From NCBI RefSeq assembly GCF_017875465.1, contig NZ_JAGGMQ010000001.1, forward strand, positions 2,728,001 through 2,792,000: a stretch of 64,000 nucleotides of DNA, given 5' to 3'. A model generated the notes under the pieces. That model was not told the DNA's origin. It ran no database searches and worked only from the letters and a program-made list of their open reading frames with translations. A program made the translations under genes and the position numbers. Shown here piece by piece: positions 10,057 to 22,497 of the stretch. The stretch comes from Winslowiella toletana. Its GTDB lineage: Bacteria > Pseudomonadota > Gammaproteobacteria > Enterobacterales > Enterobacteriaceae. How positions within the stretch are numbered: position 1 is the stretch's first letter; each line of letters starts with the position of its first letter.

Positions 10057-10085
10057 ATAACCACACAGCCGTGTGGTTATTTTTT
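10057..10085 (+). terminator. Intrinsic terminator between yjbE and yjbF
   Basis: A perfect 10-bp stem ATAACCACAC / GTGTGGTTAT with loop AGCC, followed by TTTTT. It stands 16 bases after the yjbE stop and 32 before yjbF. It should make yjbE transcripts more abundant than yjbFGH unless read through. Confidence 0.85.
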
Positions 10086-10117
10086 GACTTTGTCGGAATT
10101 CGTTCAGGGACACACAG

Positions 10118-10765
10118 GTGCGCCATATTCCATTGCTGCTTCTCTGCCTGCTGCTTCAGGCTTGTACCCAAACCCAAAAGGGGATTGGGGAGACCGTCAA
10201 AATTGCTGTAACCGGACTTGATGACGTTGCCGTAACCAATGACAGAATACGTTCAGTCCCCTATGCCAGCATGTATCTGCGCATTGATAACGGTCAGCGT
10301 ATTTTTGTCGTGCTGGGCTATGACGAAGATGGCGAGCAGAAATGGATTACCCAGGATCAGGCGATGCTGGTTACCCGTAAAGGGCGACTGGTGAAAACCC
10401 TCGGATTATCCGATAACCTGGTCGACATCAATAATCTGCAGCAGGATCCGCTGGCGAAGGGCTTAGCGCTTGCCGATGGTGACAGCTGGACGCGTACCCT
10501 AAGCTGGACCGAGAACCAGCAACTGCGTTCGGGTACCGCGGTTTCCCATTTCAGCCGTGAAAAAGATCAGGTGCTGGATCTGGCCGGCCGTCAGGTTGCC
10601 TGCCGGGTTTACCGTGAAGAGGTCGAAATGACCAATAGCGGTAAGTCGTGGGAAAACATCTTCTGGATTGACGCCACTACTGGTCAGGTACGCCAGACGC
10701 AACAGGCGTTAGGTGCTGACTACATTCCTGTTGAAACCACTATCTTGAAGCCCGCGAAATCATGA
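10118..10765 (+). CDS. yjbF: Exopolysaccharide operon lipoprotein YjbF (GfcB family)
   Basis: Predicted lipoprotein of 215 residues in the yjb/gfc polysaccharide secretion operon. The start is GTG with AGGGA about six bases upstream. The signal peptide MRHIPLLLLCLLLQAC ends in the lipobox LLQAC, giving Cys16 as the lipidated residue. The body matches E. coli YjbF (SVPYASMYLRIDNGQRIFVVLGY; FWIDATTGQVRQT). Its stop overlaps the yjbG start (ATGA), indicating translational coupling. Confidence 0.92.
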   Translation: MRHIPLLLLCLLLQACTQTQKGIGETVKIAVTGLDDVAVTNDRIRSVPYASMYLRIDNGQRIFVVLGYDEDGEQKWITQDQAMLVTRKGRLVKTLGLSDNLVDINNLQQDPLAKGLALADGDSWTRTLSWTENQQLRSGTAVSHFSREKDQVLDLAGRQVACRVYREEVEMTNSGKSWENIFWIDATTGQVRQTQQALGADYIPVETTILKPAKS

Positions 10766-11505
10766 AAAAAATAACATTACTCCTCGCAGGGATTATCTCC
10801 TGCCTGCCGCTCTGTGCTGCTGCTGATAGCCAGGTGACAGTGCATTATCCGGGGCAGGCCGAGATGGCGATTGTCAGCCACGCCGCCAATTTATCCCAGC
10901 TGGTCGCCAGCCCGGCGCTGGCCGGTAAAACCTGGTGGCCGGGTACGGTGATTGCCGAAAAACTGGCCACCGCCGCAGCGCAACAGCAGTATCAGCAGCT
11001 GATCGAACGCCTTAACGCTTATCGCGCCGAAAGTGATGGCGATAAAGCGGCGGCGATCGCTAACGTTATCCAGCAACTGGCGGCGGTGAAAGTCACCGGA
11101 CGGCAGTTCGCTAACCTCGATCCGGACTGGGTACGACTAAGGCCGATGGAAAATCGCCGTCTGTCAGGGGAATACGATGTCTATACCCTGGCAAAACCCA
11201 ACTCTGTCACGCTGTTCGGCACCGTCAGCGGCAGCGGTAATGTCAGCTGGCAGCCAGGTGCGGCAACCCGCGACTACCTCGACGGCCATGACCGTCTGGC
11301 GGGCGGCGAGCGCAATTTTGCGGTGGTGATTGCGCCATCGGGTGAAGTGCGTGAAGTGCCGATTGCCTACTGGAATCACCGTCATATTGAAGTCGAACCG
11401 GGTTCGACCATTTATCTCGGCTTCTCTTCCTGGTCATTGCCTGGCGATTACGAAGATTTGAACCAGCAAATTATTTCTGTTTTGACGCACCGGATCCCTG
11501 ACTGA
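10762..11505 (+). CDS. yjbG: Exopolysaccharide operon periplasmic protein YjbG (GfcC family)
   Basis: 247-residue protein with a cleavable signal peptide ([21 protein letters not shown]). It belongs to the GfcC/YjbG family, whose crystal-characterised member has beta-grasp domains and is thought to act in the periplasm in group 4 capsule-type export. Conserved parts include [14 protein letters not shown] near residue 55 and the C-terminal [21 protein letters not shown]. It overlaps yjbF by four bases and yjbH by one, so yjbFGH are translated as a unit. Confidence 0.92.
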   Translation: MKKITLLLAGIISCLPLCAAADSQVTVHYPGQAEMAIVSHAANLSQLVASPALAGKTWWPGTVIAEKLATAAAQQQYQQLIERLNAYRAESDGDKAAAIANVIQQLAAVKVTGRQFANLDPDWVRLRPMENRRLSGEYDVYTLAKPNSVTLFGTVSGSGNVSWQPGAATRDYLDGHDRLAGGERNFAVVIAPSGEVREVPIAYWNHRHIEVEPGSTIYLGFSSWSLPGDYEDLNQQIISVLTHRIPD

Positions 11506-13595
11506 TGAAAAAACGTTATCTTCTCAGCTTCTTATCCCTGTCAGTCGCCTGCGCCTGCCAGGCACAGGCGGCAAGCTATCCTGAACCGGTTGGGCCATCA
11601 CAGTCAGATATGGGTGGTGTGGGACTGCTGCAGGTGCCGACGGCGCGTATGGCGAAGGACGGTGAGTTTAGCCTGAACTATCGCGACAACGATCAGTACC
11701 GTTTCTACTCCGCATCAGTGCAGCTGTTCCCTTGGCTGGAAACCACCATCCGATACACCGATGTGCGCACCCGTCTTTACAGTACCGTGGAAACCTTCAG
11801 TGGTAACCAGAGCTATAAAGATAAAGCCTTCGATGTGAAACTGCGCCTGTGGGAAGAAAATTTCTGGCTGCCTGAAGTGTCGCTGGGCGCGCGCGACCTC
11901 GGCGGTTCCGGTCTGTTTGACAGTGAATTCCTTGTCGCCAGCAAAGCCTGGGGACCGCTCGACTTCACCCTCGGAGTGGGCTGGGGTTATCTCGGCAACA
12001 GCGGCACGCTGAAAAACCCGTTCTGTGAAGCCAGCGATAAATACTGTACCCGCAGCAACAGCAACACCTCCGGTTCGATCAATGGCGGCCAGATGTTCCA
12101 TGGGCCGTCAGCACTGTTTGGTGGTGTTGAATATCAGACGCCATGGCAGCCGCTGCGTCTGAAAATGGAATATGAAGGTAACGATTATGTCGGCGATTTT
12201 GCTGGCCGACTGAAACAGGACAGTAAAGTCAACGTCGGCGCAATTTACCGTATTACCGACTGGGCTGACATCAACCTCAGCTACGAGCGCGGCAATACGT
12301 ATATGTTCGGCTTTACGCTGCGCAACAATTTTAATGATATGCGTCAGCCACATATCGACAGTCCTAAGCCAGCTTATCGTCCGCAGCCGCAGTCAGAATT
12401 CCTGCAGGGCACCGTGGCGGGAAGCCAGCTGGGCGACCTGAAATATAACGCCGGTCTTGATGCGCCAAATATGCAGGTCAAAGGCAAGACGCTGTATGTG
12501 ACCGGCGAGCAGTATAAGTATCGTGATACCCAGGAAGGGGTGGATCGCGCCAACGTTATTCTGATGAATAACCTGCCAGCCAATATCGATACGCTGGACG
12601 TGACGCAGACCCGCTATGGCATGCCGCAGGTCACCACCGAAACCAAAGTCGACAGCCTGCGTCAGCAGCTGGAAGGTTACCCGCTGGGCCATGAAAAACC
12701 GCTGGAGCAGCAGCGTATTAACCCGGTCGATCCGGGTAAAACCGAGCAGGGTTACTACATCGAGAAAGGCAGCCTGAACTTCAGCATGGCGCCGGTGCTT
12801 AACCAGTCGCTGGGTGGTGCAGAAAGCTTCTATATGTATCAGCTGGGGGTTACCGGTAATGTCGATTACTGGCTGACCAGCCATCTGGTGCTTGATGGCG
12901 GTGTGTTTGTTAACGCGATCAATAACTACGACAAGTTTAACTACACCAACCCGCCGCCGGACTCTACGCTACCGCGCGTACGTACCCGTATTCGTGAGTA
13001 TGTGCAGAATGACGCCTATGTGAATAACCTGCAGGCTAACTACTTCCAGTACCTCGGCAATGGCTTCTATGGCCAGGTATATGGCGGCTATCTGGAAACC
13101 ATGTATGGCGGCGGCGGCGCTGAAGTGATCTACCGTCCGGTTGATTCCAGCTGGGCAGTGGGTGTTGATGCCAACTACGTGAAGCAGCGTGACTGGGACA
13201 ACATGATGAACTTCACTGACTACACCGCCAAAACCGGACATCTGACCGGTTACTGGAAGCCAGGCTTTATGGATGGCGTGCTGGTAAAACTGAGTGTCGG
13301 TCAGTATCTGGCGCAGGATAAAGGCGGCACCGTGGATATCTCCAAACAGTTCGACAGCGGCGTGACCGTCGGCGCTTACGCGACGATGACTAACGTTTCT
13401 GCGGATGAGTATGGTGAGGGCAGCTTTACCAAAGGCTTCTACGTCTCGATTCCAATGGATCTGTTTAGCGTCAGGCCGGTACGTGGTCGTGCGCAGATCA
13501 ACTGGACGCCGCTGACCCGTGATGGCGGTCAGATGCTGGGTCGTAAATATCAGCTGTATGATATGACCAGCGATCGCGATATTAACTTCCGTTAA
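11505..13595 (+). CDS. yjbH: Exopolysaccharide operon outer-membrane protein YjbH (GfcD family)
   Basis: 696-residue outer-membrane beta-barrel protein of the YjbH/GfcD family, proposed to be the outer-membrane component for the polysaccharide. The signal peptide [22 protein letters not shown] is followed by [20 protein letters not shown], a conserved family N-terminus, and alternating aromatic strand motifs. A non-barrel segment lies near residues 290-420. The protein ends without the usual terminal Phe (…DRDINFR). It is the last gene of the operon, with a palindrome plus T-run right after it. Confidence 0.93.
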   Translation: MKKRYLLSFLSLSVACACQAQAASYPEPVGPSQSDMGGVGLLQVPTARMAKDGEFSLNYRDNDQYRFYSASVQLFPWLETTIRYTDVRTRLYSTVETFSGNQSYKDKAFDVKLRLWEENFWLPEVSLGARDLGGSGLFDSEFLVASKAWGPLDFTLGVGWGYLGNSGTLKNPFCEASDKYCTRSNSNTSGSINGGQMFHGPSALFGGVEYQTPWQPLRLKMEYEGNDYVGDFAGRLKQDSKVNVGAIYRITDWADINLSYERGNTYMFGFTLRNNFNDMRQPHIDSPKPAYRPQPQSEFLQGTVAGSQLGDLKYNAGLDAPNMQVKGKTLYVTGEQYKYRDTQEGVDRANVILMNNLPANIDTLDVTQTRYGMPQVTTETKVDSLRQQLEGYPLGHEKPLEQQRINPVDPGKTEQGYYIEKGSLNFSMAPVLNQSLGGAESFYMYQLGVTGNVDYWLTSHLVLDGGVFVNAINNYDKFNYTNPPPDSTLPRVRTRIREYVQNDAYVNNLQANYFQYLGNGFYGQVYGGYLETMYGGGGAEVIYRPVDSSWAVGVDANYVKQRDWDNMMNFTDYTAKTGHLTGYWKPGFMDGVLVKLSVGQYLAQDKGGTVDISKQFDSGVTVGAYATMTNVSADEYGEGSFTKGFYVSIPMDLFSVRPVRGRAQINWTPLTRDGGQMLGRKYQLYDMTSDRDINFR

Positions 13596-13603
13596 TATTG
13601 GCC

Positions 13604-13628
13604 GGGCGGCGTTCTCGCCGCCCTTTTT
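13604..13628 (+). terminator. REP-like palindrome used as terminator after yjbH
   Basis: GGGCGGCGTTCTCGCCGCCC (13604-13623) followed by TTTTTA. It is the complement-oriented form of the dispersed palindrome family. The adjacent T-run makes this copy a credible intrinsic terminator. Confidence 0.82.
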
Positions 13629-13654
13629 ATTACTTACGGGTGACCAGCATATCT

Positions 13655-13670
13655 TGTGATCTTCATCACA
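13655..13670 (+). promoter_or_regulatory. Consensus CRP-cAMP site upstream of psiE
   Basis: TGTGATCTTCATCACA has both half-sites TGTGA and TCACA at the canonical six-base spacing, about 65 bases before psiE. E. coli psiE is controlled by CRP and PhoB, which agrees. The site could also influence yjbH readthrough. Confidence 0.8.
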
Positions 13671-13733
13671 CTAAAGCATATTGATGCCATCGGCCTGTGC
13701 CGGTACATAACAATAATTGTTGAGGGTGTGAGC

Positions 13734-14132
13734 ATGATTACCGGAACGCGTATTGCGACCGCGCTACAGATGGTATTGAACGTCGGCCTGCTGGTGTTGG
13801 GCGTGATCTTAATTATCTTTTTGGGTAAGGAGACCATTCACTTAGCCAATGTGCTGCTGAATACCGGCGAACAGGCATCGTCCTATCTGCTGATTGAAGG
13901 TATTGTGATTTATTTCCTCTACTTCGAGTTTATTGCGCTGATTGTGAAGTACTTTCAGTCGGGCTATCACTTTCCGCTGCGCTATTTTATCTATATCGGC
14001 ATCACCGCGATTATCCGCCTGATTATTGTCGATCATAAAAACCCGTTTGATACCCTGGCCTATTCGGCGGCGATCCTGATCCTGGTTGCCACCCTGTGGC
14101 TGGCGAACAGCAACCGTCTGAAACGCGAATAA
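13734..14132 (+). CDS. psiE: Phosphate-starvation-inducible membrane protein PsiE
   Basis: 132-residue inner-membrane protein with four predicted helices, matching E. coli PsiE over its whole length ([48 protein letters not shown]). ATG at 13734 follows GAGGG at 13722-13726; an in-frame GTG two codons earlier is possible. Function in phosphate starvation is unknown. xylE, the next gene in E. coli, is absent and malG follows convergently. Confidence 0.93.
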   Translation: MITGTRIATALQMVLNVGLLVLGVILIIFLGKETIHLANVLLNTGEQASSYLLIEGIVIYFLYFEFIALIVKYFQSGYHFPLRYFIYIGITAIIRLIIVDHKNPFDTLAYSAAILILVATLWLANSNRLKRE

Positions 14133-14157
14133 AAAATGGCGGCCCGCAGGGCCGCCA
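14131..14157 (-). terminator. Terminator of the malEFG operon
   Basis: TGGCGGCCC-GCA-GGGCCGCCA hairpin (14137-14157). Read on the minus strand it is followed by TTTTTT (14136-14131), 43 bases after the malG stop. E. coli makes the small RNA MalH from this 3' region; whether one exists here cannot be judged. Confidence 0.82.
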
Positions 14158-14200
14158 AAGACACAGGTACTACATTAGCAGTGGCAAATACCAAAAAAAA

Positions 14201-15091
14201 CTAACCTTTCACGCCACCGGCGGTTAAGCCGCTCACCAGCCAGCGCTGCGCCAGCAGGAAGACCACGGTAATCGGCATCGCCGACAGCACCGCCGCAGCG
14301 GCAAAATCACCCCACAGATAGTTTTGCGGATTGAGGTATTGCTGCATGCCGACCGCCAGCGTATAGCTGTTAACGTCACGCAGCAGCAGCGACGCCACCG
14401 GCACTTCGGTGACCGCCGCGATAAATGACAGAATAAAGACCACCGCCAGAATCGGCACCGAAAGCGGCAGCAGGATCAGGCGAAACGCCTGCCAGGGCGT
14501 AGCGCCATCCAGCGCCGCCGCTTCTTCCAGCGAACCATCGATGGTTTCAAAATAACCTTTAATCGTCCAGACATGCAGCGCGATGCCGCCGAGATAGGCG
14601 AATACCAGGCCGGCATGGGTGTTCAGCCCGATAAACGGAATATATTGCCCCAGACGATCAAACAGCGCGTAGAGGGCAACCAGCGACAGCACCGCCGGGA
14701 ACATCTGAAAAATCAGCATCCCCTTCAGTAAACTGGCTTTGCCGCGAAAGCGCATACGGGCAAAGGCATAGGCGCAGGTGGTGGAGAGCGCCACAATGCC
14801 GATCGCGGTTATCGCCGCCACTTTTACCGAGTTCCACAGCCATAACAGCACCGGGAAGGGCGGCGGCGTCACGCTGCCATTTTCATGGGTGATGGCGAAT
14901 CCCAGCGCCAGTTTCCAGTGATCCCAGGAGACCTGCTCCGGCAGCAGGCTGCCAATCGAGTAGTTACCGGGACGCAGCGAAATCGCCAGCACCATCAGCA
15001 GCGGATACATAATCAGCGCAATAAAGCCCAGCAGCAGCAGATGGGTGGCGGCCAGCCGCAGCTTCTGCGATTTGTTTTGTACGATAGCCAT
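14201..15091 (-). CDS. malG: Maltose/maltodextrin ABC transporter permease MalG
   Basis: Inner-membrane permease pairing with MalF and the MalK2 ATPase. It has 296 residues, as in E. coli, with six helices. The EAA coupling motif ([22 protein letters not shown]) lies near residue 190, and the C-terminus ends TAGGVKG, the tail that reaches the MalK dimer interface in the E. coli complex. malF ends 10 bases upstream, so the two are co-transcribed. Confidence 0.97.
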   Translation of the reverse strand: MAIVQNKSQKLRLAATHLLLLGFIALIMYPLLMVLAISLRPGNYSIGSLLPEQVSWDHWKLALGFAITHENGSVTPPPFPVLLWLWNSVKVAAITAIGIVALSTTCAYAFARMRFRGKASLLKGMLIFQMFPAVLSLVALYALFDRLGQYIPFIGLNTHAGLVFAYLGGIALHVWTIKGYFETIDGSLEEAAALDGATPWQAFRLILLPLSVPILAVVFILSFIAAVTEVPVASLLLRDVNSYTLAVGMQQYLNPQNYLWGDFAAAAVLSAMPITVVFLLAQRWLVSGLTAGGVKG

Positions 15092-15101
15092 AGATCGCTC
15101 C

Positions 15102-16640
15102 TTACTGAATCTTCATACGGGTGGCTTTCAGGTTAAGGATGGCCAGCGCGCCAACCAGCAGGAATATCAGCGTGGCAATCGCCGCCGCCAGACCAAAGTC
15201 CTGACCGCCGCCGCCTTCAAAGGCGATGCGCCAGGTGTAGCTGACCAGCAGATCGGTATAACCGGCCGGGGTGGTGGTGCCGAGACGATCCGGGCCACCG
15301 TTGGTTAACAGCTGAATCAGCACAAAGTTATTAAAGTTAAACGCGAAGCTGGCGATCATCAGCGGCGTTAGCGGCTTAATCAGCAGCGGTAAGGTGATAC
15401 GGAAAAAGTTCTGCATCGGCGTGGCGCCATCCATTGCCGACGCTTCATACAGATCATCGGGAATCGCTTTCAGCAGCCCCATGCACAGAATCATCATATA
15501 GGGGTAGCCCAGCCAGGTGTTGACGATAATTAGCATGGCGCGCGCGGTGGTCGGGTCGCTAAACCACGCCGGTTTAATTCCCAGCAGGCTGTTAAGCATC
15601 AGGTTAATTTCACCAAAGCTCTGGTTAAATAACCCCTTAAAAATCAGGATGGAGATAAATGCCGGCACCGCATACGGCAGGATCAGCAACAGGCGATAGA
15701 CCGCGCGGCCACGTAGCGACTCCCACTGCATCAGACAGGCCAGCACCATGCCCACCGCCACTGTCAGCAGTACGGTGACCGCCGAGAACACCACCGTCCA
15801 GACAAAGATCGCCATAAAGGGTTTTTTAATCCCCTCATCGGTCATCACGCGCAGGAAGTTTTTCCAGCCAACCGTCACCGTGTAACCCGGGCTGAGCTTG
15901 TCGCCGCTCCACTGCTGAGTCGCATCTTTACTCTGGTAATAACCGGTACTGTCATTTGGCCACCACACCACGCCACTCTGCTTATCGGTCAGGGCGCCAT
16001 TGTCGCCGAGGGTATACAGCGGCTGGGTGCCGGAGAACTGGCGCAATGAACTCATACGTAACTGGCTGCCATCGGGCATCAGTGCCGTTAGTCTTGCGAG
16101 AGCCTGACGATTCTGTGTTACTACCCGCAGCATTGCGCGCTCGCCAGCGGGGGCGGCGTCAGTTTTACTGAGAGTCAGCGTCTGCTCTTTTGTCGTATCA
16201 AAGCGGAATGGCGCGGAGACAAATTGCGCATTATCAGCGCCAGTCAGTGCCAGAATCCATTGGTCGCCCTGTGGCCAGAGCGCGAAGTTATAGCCGCTGC
16301 CAGACTGAAACTGGCGATCCATCAGCACCTGCTGCGCGCGCTCAAAAGTGAGCTGGTTGGTGCTGCTGTAGTTGGTAAATGCGATGGCGATGGTACAGGC
16401 CAGCGGGAACAGGACAAACAGTCCCATCCCGGCTAAACCAGGCCAGACATAGCGCCAGGCGGAGGCGCGGCGCTGGGCGAAAATCGCCAGCCCGGTGCTC
16501 AGCAGTATCAGTGTCAGAATGGCGAACAGATATTCGCCCTGCACATACATCAGTACCACCAGATAACCGGAAAGCAGCGTGCAGAGGGCAAGAACCAGCC
16601 ACTTCAGGGCGCTATGCCGCCACCATGCAGATTTTGCCAT
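15102..16640 (-). CDS. malF: Maltose/maltodextrin ABC transporter permease MalF
   Basis: 512-residue permease (514 in E. coli) with eight helices and the large periplasmic P2 loop between about residues 90 and 270, which contacts MalE. The EAA motif ([22 protein letters not shown]) is near residue 400. ATG at 16640 has AAGGAAG upstream. The malE-malF gap of 99 bases holds an inverted pair of palindromic units. Confidence 0.97.
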   Translation of the reverse strand: MAKSAWWRHSALKWLVLALCTLLSGYLVVLMYVQGEYLFAILTLILLSTGLAIFAQRRASAWRYVWPGLAGMGLFVLFPLACTIAIAFTNYSSTNQLTFERAQQVLMDRQFQSGSGYNFALWPQGDQWILALTGADNAQFVSAPFRFDTTKEQTLTLSKTDAAPAGERAMLRVVTQNRQALARLTALMPDGSQLRMSSLRQFSGTQPLYTLGDNGALTDKQSGVVWWPNDSTGYYQSKDATQQWSGDKLSPGYTVTVGWKNFLRVMTDEGIKKPFMAIFVWTVVFSAVTVLLTVAVGMVLACLMQWESLRGRAVYRLLLILPYAVPAFISILIFKGLFNQSFGEINLMLNSLLGIKPAWFSDPTTARAMLIIVNTWLGYPYMMILCMGLLKAIPDDLYEASAMDGATPMQNFFRITLPLLIKPLTPLMIASFAFNFNNFVLIQLLTNGGPDRLGTTTPAGYTDLLVSYTWRIAFEGGGGQDFGLAAAIATLIFLLVGALAILNLKATRMKIQ

Positions 16641-16665
16641 TAAATCTTCCTTTTATTCGGGGAAA

Positions 16666-16730
16666 GCGGGCGGCGAGAACGCCGCCCCTACAAAGACCAC
16701 GATAATATGTAGGGGCGGCGTTCTCGCCGC
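16666..16730. repeat. Inverted pair of REP-like palindromes in the malE-malF gap
   Basis: Unit 1 (16666-16692) is the GGGCGGCGAGAACGCCGCCC type followed by CTACA. Unit 2 (16708-16730) is its reverse complement starting TGTAGGGGCGG. They are separated by 15 bases, so the two can fold singly or as one long cruciform. E. coli has unrelated REP sequences in the same gap, where they protect malE mRNA from 3' decay. Confidence 0.9.
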
Positions 16731-16739
16731 TCATGCCGA

Positions 16740-17936
16740 TTATTTGGTAATACGTTTTTCCGCATCTTCCAGCGCCGCTTTGACCGGCTGGCGGCCATTG
16801 ATCGCATTCAGCACCGCGGTGCGTTCGGCGTACCAGAAGGCGCTCATTTGCGGAATATTTGGCATCACTTCGCCTTTCTGCGAGTTTTCCATCGTGGCGG
16901 CAATCTTCGGATCTTTAGCCAGTTTCTCCTGATAGGATTTCAGCGCCACGGCGCCCAGCGGTTTGTCAGCGTTCACCTTCGCCAGGCCGTCGTCAGTCAG
17001 CAGATAGTTTTCAAGGAACTCTTTCGCCAGCTCTTTATTTGGACTGGCGGCATTGATGCCGGCGCTTAATACCCCGACGAACGGCTTCGATGGTTTGCCT
17101 TTAAAGCCGGGCAGCAGTGTTACGCCGTAGTTCACTTTCGCGCTGTCAATATTGCCCCACGCCCACGGGCCATTAATGGTCATCGCGGTTTCGCCTTTAT
17201 TAAAAGCCGCTTCGGCAATGGCGTAGTCGGTATCGGCATTCAGATGTTTGTTTTTCACCAGATCGACAAGGAATTGCAGGCCAGCCTGTGAACCGGCATT
17301 GGCGACGCCGACATCTTTCAGGCTATAGCTGCCATCCGCCTGTTTTTTAAACGCGTAGCCACCGTCGGCAGCGGTAACAGGCCAGGTAAAGTAGGGTTCC
17401 TGCAGGTTAAACATAATTGCGCTTTTGCCTTTCGCGCGCAGCTGCTTATCCAGCGCCGGGATCTCTTCCCAGGTTTTTGGCGGGTGCGGCAGCAGGTCTT
17501 TGTTGTAAATCAGCGACAGCGATTCCACCGCCACCGGATAGCCAATCAGCTTGTTGTTAAAGCGCACCGCATCCCAGGTGAAGGGGTAAATTTTATCCTG
17601 CAGCGCTTTGTCCGGGTTTACCTCCGCCAGCAGGCCTGACTGCGCATAGCCACCGAAACGATCGTGAGCCCAGAAAATAATATCCGGTCCGTCACCGGTG
17701 GCGGCAACCTGTGGATACTTCTCTTCCAGCTTATCGGGATGCTCGACCGTCACTTTGATGCCGGTATCCTGTTCAAACTTCTTACCGACTTCAGCCAGAC
17801 CGTTGTAGCCTTTATCACCATTGATCCAGATGACCAGCTTACCTTCTTCAATTTTCGCCAGCGCCGCAGCGGGCAACATGGCGCTGGTTAAGGCACACAA
17901 CCACAGCATTTTTGTATTCAGTTTGAACTTTGACAT
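16740..17936 (-). CDS. malE: Periplasmic maltose/maltodextrin-binding protein
   Basis: Binding protein that delivers maltose and maltodextrins to MalFGK2. It has 398 residues. The signal peptide [20 protein letters not shown] continues to …PAAALA, and the mature start [20 protein letters not shown] is the same as in E. coli MalE. Ligand-site features are conserved: [13 protein letters not shown] near residue 85, [10 protein letters not shown] near 180, INGPWAW near 255 and [11 protein letters not shown] near 365. First gene of the minus-strand mal operon, with AGGAAAGGGAAA as ribosome site. Confidence 0.98.
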   Translation of the reverse strand: MSKFKLNTKMLWLCALTSAMLPAAALAKIEEGKLVIWINGDKGYNGLAEVGKKFEQDTGIKVTVEHPDKLEEKYPQVAATGDGPDIIFWAHDRFGGYAQSGLLAEVNPDKALQDKIYPFTWDAVRFNNKLIGYPVAVESLSLIYNKDLLPHPPKTWEEIPALDKQLRAKGKSAIMFNLQEPYFTWPVTAADGGYAFKKQADGSYSLKDVGVANAGSQAGLQFLVDLVKNKHLNADTDYAIAEAAFNKGETAMTINGPWAWGNIDSAKVNYGVTLLPGFKGKPSKPFVGVLSAGINAASPNKELAKEFLENYLLTDDGLAKVNADKPLGAVALKSYQEKLAKDPKIAATMENSQKGEVMPNIPQMSAFWYAERTAVLNAINGRQPVKAALEDAEKRITK

Positions 17937-18277
17937 TTCCCTTTCCTCTAATCATTAGCAGTGTCTTACCGCCAGCAGTCTGCGGATAACTGCACTGCGC
18001 CTCATCCTCCCCGACTCTACGCCCCACATGGCGGAACTGTGATCGCCATGGCTTTTTGACGCTGTTCTGCGTGCCAGACCACAAAAAACATCCCCATTTT
18101 TTGCCAGTTCGATCACGAAAATCTGTTTTATCTCCTGTATTTGCGTAGCCGGACGTCTGGCTCATCCTCCTGCCTCCTCCCCCATAAAAAAGCCACAGGT
18201 GGAGGATTTCACCCCTGATGACATCCCACACACTCGCAACCATTCGATAAGTGGTACCAACGGGACGGGAGAGGTTA
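17937..18277. promoter_or_regulatory. Divergent malEFG / malK-lamB-malM control region
   Basis: A 341-base gap between divergent mal operons. MalT-box-like words (consensus GGGGA(T/G)GAGG) occur as CCTCATCCTCCCC at 18000-18012, CTCATCCTCC at 18161-18170, CCTCCTCCCCC at 18173-18183 (all minus sense), and GGTGGAGGAT at 18198-18207 (plus sense). The last, with the CCTGATGACAT that follows, resembles the E. coli malK promoter. TGTGATCGCCATGGCT at 18038-18053 is a half-conserved CRP site. Activation by MalT plus maltotriose and by CRP is inferred from the E. coli system. Confidence 0.8.
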
Positions 18278-20741
<2,464 letters not shown>

Positions 20742-20742
20742 A

Positions 20743-20796
20743 TTTACCCGTCTGAGCGGGCGGCGATAACGCCGCCCCTACAGATTATCGGGTAAA
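20743..20796. repeat. Nested palindrome in the lamB-malM gap
   Basis: An inner REP-like unit (20756-20782, GCGGGCGGCGATAACGCCGCC then CCTACA) is enclosed by an outer 8-base inverted repeat TTTACCCG (20743-20750) / CGGGTAAA (20789-20796). It follows the lamB stop at once, so it may protect the malK-lamB message or reduce malM expression. Confidence 0.85.
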
Positions 20797-20870
20797 TATC
20801 GGTTATCTGGTGTTAATCCCGTCTTCCTATTGCCTGAGGAAGACGGGTGACCATGTTGAGGAAAACAACA

Positions 20871-21803
20871 ATGAAAAAGCATGTAATCGCACTCTGCCTG
20901 GTTCAGGCGCTGAGTGTTGCCGCCGTATCGGCGAGTTTTGCCGCCACTAATCTGAATCCGCAAAACGTCTCAACCGCCCCGGTGATTGCCCATGACAAAC
21001 TGCAAAGTCTCTCGTGGCTGCCGATCGCGCCGCCAGCGTCACAGGATATTGCGCTGACCCCTTCATCAGTGACCCTTAATCAGGGCAATATTAGCGGCGC
21101 CGTCGCCGCCATTGCACTGCCTGCCGATCAGGGTTCGCTGGAAATTACCCTCTCCAGTATTATCAAAGACCGGCGCGTCTATGTGCCGAATGTACTGGTG
21201 CTGGATGAGCAGTTACAGCCCGCGGCGTATTTCCCCGGCAGCTATTTTCCGTATGCCAAACCGGGCATTGCCTCCGGCAACCGGCTGGAAGGCACCATGA
21301 AGCTGACGCCGGTGCTGGGTCAGAAGCAGATTCATCTGCTGATCTACACCACCACTGACGATCTGGCGCGCACCTCGACGATGATCAATCCGGCCAAGCT
21401 GTATGCGGAAGGGGCGAATAACGCCATTCCTGATGTGCCGGATCCGGTGGTGCAGCATACCTCTACCGGCACCCTGTCGCTGAAGGTGAAAACCGAGCAG
21501 AACAGCGGCAATATTATGATTGGTAAAATCTTTGGTTCCGCCGATCCAAAACCGGTGGTGATTGGCAGCAGCGCCGCGGCGCCGGTTGCCGCGCCGTCCG
21601 GCGCACCGACACCAGCGCCAGCACCGGCGGCCAAAGCCGAGCTGATGCTGAACGATACGGAAAGCTATTTTAATAATGGTATTCGTCAGGCGGTGAAAGC
21701 CGGTGATATCGACAAAGCGCTAAAACTGATGAATGAGGCGGAACGTCTTGGCTCGTCATCGGCACGCGCGACCTTTATCAGCAGTGTGAAAGGCAAGGGA
21801 TGA
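20871..21803 (+). CDS. malM: Maltose operon periplasmic protein MalM
   Basis: Periplasmic protein of the mal regulon with no established biochemical role. It has 310 residues: signal peptide MKKHVIALCLVQALSVAAVS running to SFA, a middle region matching E. coli MalM (VLDEQLQPAAYFPGSYFPYA; LLIYTTTDDL), a Pro/Ala-rich linker at about 235-255, and a conserved C-terminus MLNDTESYFNNGIRQAVKAGD … ISSVKGKG. ATG at 20871 is chosen over one at 20847 because GAGG lies ten bases upstream and the signal peptide starts there. Confidence 0.94.
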   Translation: MKKHVIALCLVQALSVAAVSASFAATNLNPQNVSTAPVIAHDKLQSLSWLPIAPPASQDIALTPSSVTLNQGNISGAVAAIALPADQGSLEITLSSIIKDRRVYVPNVLVLDEQLQPAAYFPGSYFPYAKPGIASGNRLEGTMKLTPVLGQKQIHLLIYTTTDDLARTSTMINPAKLYAEGANNAIPDVPDPVVQHTSTGTLSLKVKTEQNSGNIMIGKIFGSADPKPVVIGSSAAAPVAAPSGAPTPAPAPAAKAELMLNDTESYFNNGIRQAVKAGDIDKALKLMNEAERLGSSSARATFISSVKGKG

Positions 21804-21969
21804 TGAGATCCCCACGCTGCTGATGTTGCTGGACGATTGGTGCGTCTTTGGCGCACCCTTTTTCAGCGTGGCGCGCCAGATAATTTTCATCAATTCCCTG
21901 ACGGTGGCGTGTTCTCCACAAGGCTCTGCGTTACACTACGGCATCTGATTTTCTACCCGGAGATGCCGT

Positions 21970-22497
21970 ATGTCGGATAACGCGCTTGCGTTACTGCGCG
22001 CGATCGAATGGCTTCCTGTTTCGTCACCTTTGCTCAATGCCTCCCTACTGGACTGGCTGATGGAGGAAGACTCGATGACGAAGCGTTTTGAACGCCACTG
22101 CAAGAAGGTTACCGTTGCGCCACTGCGCGAAGGCTTTATCAGCGCGGATCAGGTGGGTGACGAAGTGGCATTACTGCCGCAGGAGCCGCGCTACTGGCTG
22201 CGTGAAATCCTGTTATCTGGCGACGGTGTTCCCTGGCTGGCCGGGCGCACAATTGTGCCGGAATCGACGCTGAATGGCCCGGAGGCGATGCTGCAGCAGT
22301 TAGGCACCCGTCCGCTTGGCCGCTATCTGTTCTCCTCATCGACACTCACCCGTGATTTTATTGAACCCGGCGTTATTCAGTCGCTGTGGGGACGCCGTTC
22401 GCGTCTGCGCCTGGCTAATAAACCATTACTCCTTACCGAACTCTTTTTACCTGCGGCGCCGATCTATCACCATCAGCCAGCAGAAGGATCGCAATAA
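21970..22497 (+). CDS. ubiC: Chorismate pyruvate-lyase
   Basis: Splits chorismate into 4-hydroxybenzoate and pyruvate, the first committed step of ubiquinone synthesis. It has 175 residues with family motifs [14 protein letters not shown] at the N-terminus, [28 protein letters not shown] near 70-95 and [11 protein letters not shown] near 110; the arginines and glutamate around these form the product site. The stop abuts the ubiA start with no gap, as in an operon. No yjbI-like gene precedes it. Confidence 0.95.
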   Translation: MSDNALALLRAIEWLPVSSPLLNASLLDWLMEEDSMTKRFERHCKKVTVAPLREGFISADQVGDEVALLPQEPRYWLREILLSGDGVPWLAGRTIVPESTLNGPEAMLQQLGTRPLGRYLFSSSTLTRDFIEPGVIQSLWGRRSRLRLANKPLLLTELFLPAAPIYHHQPAEGSQ

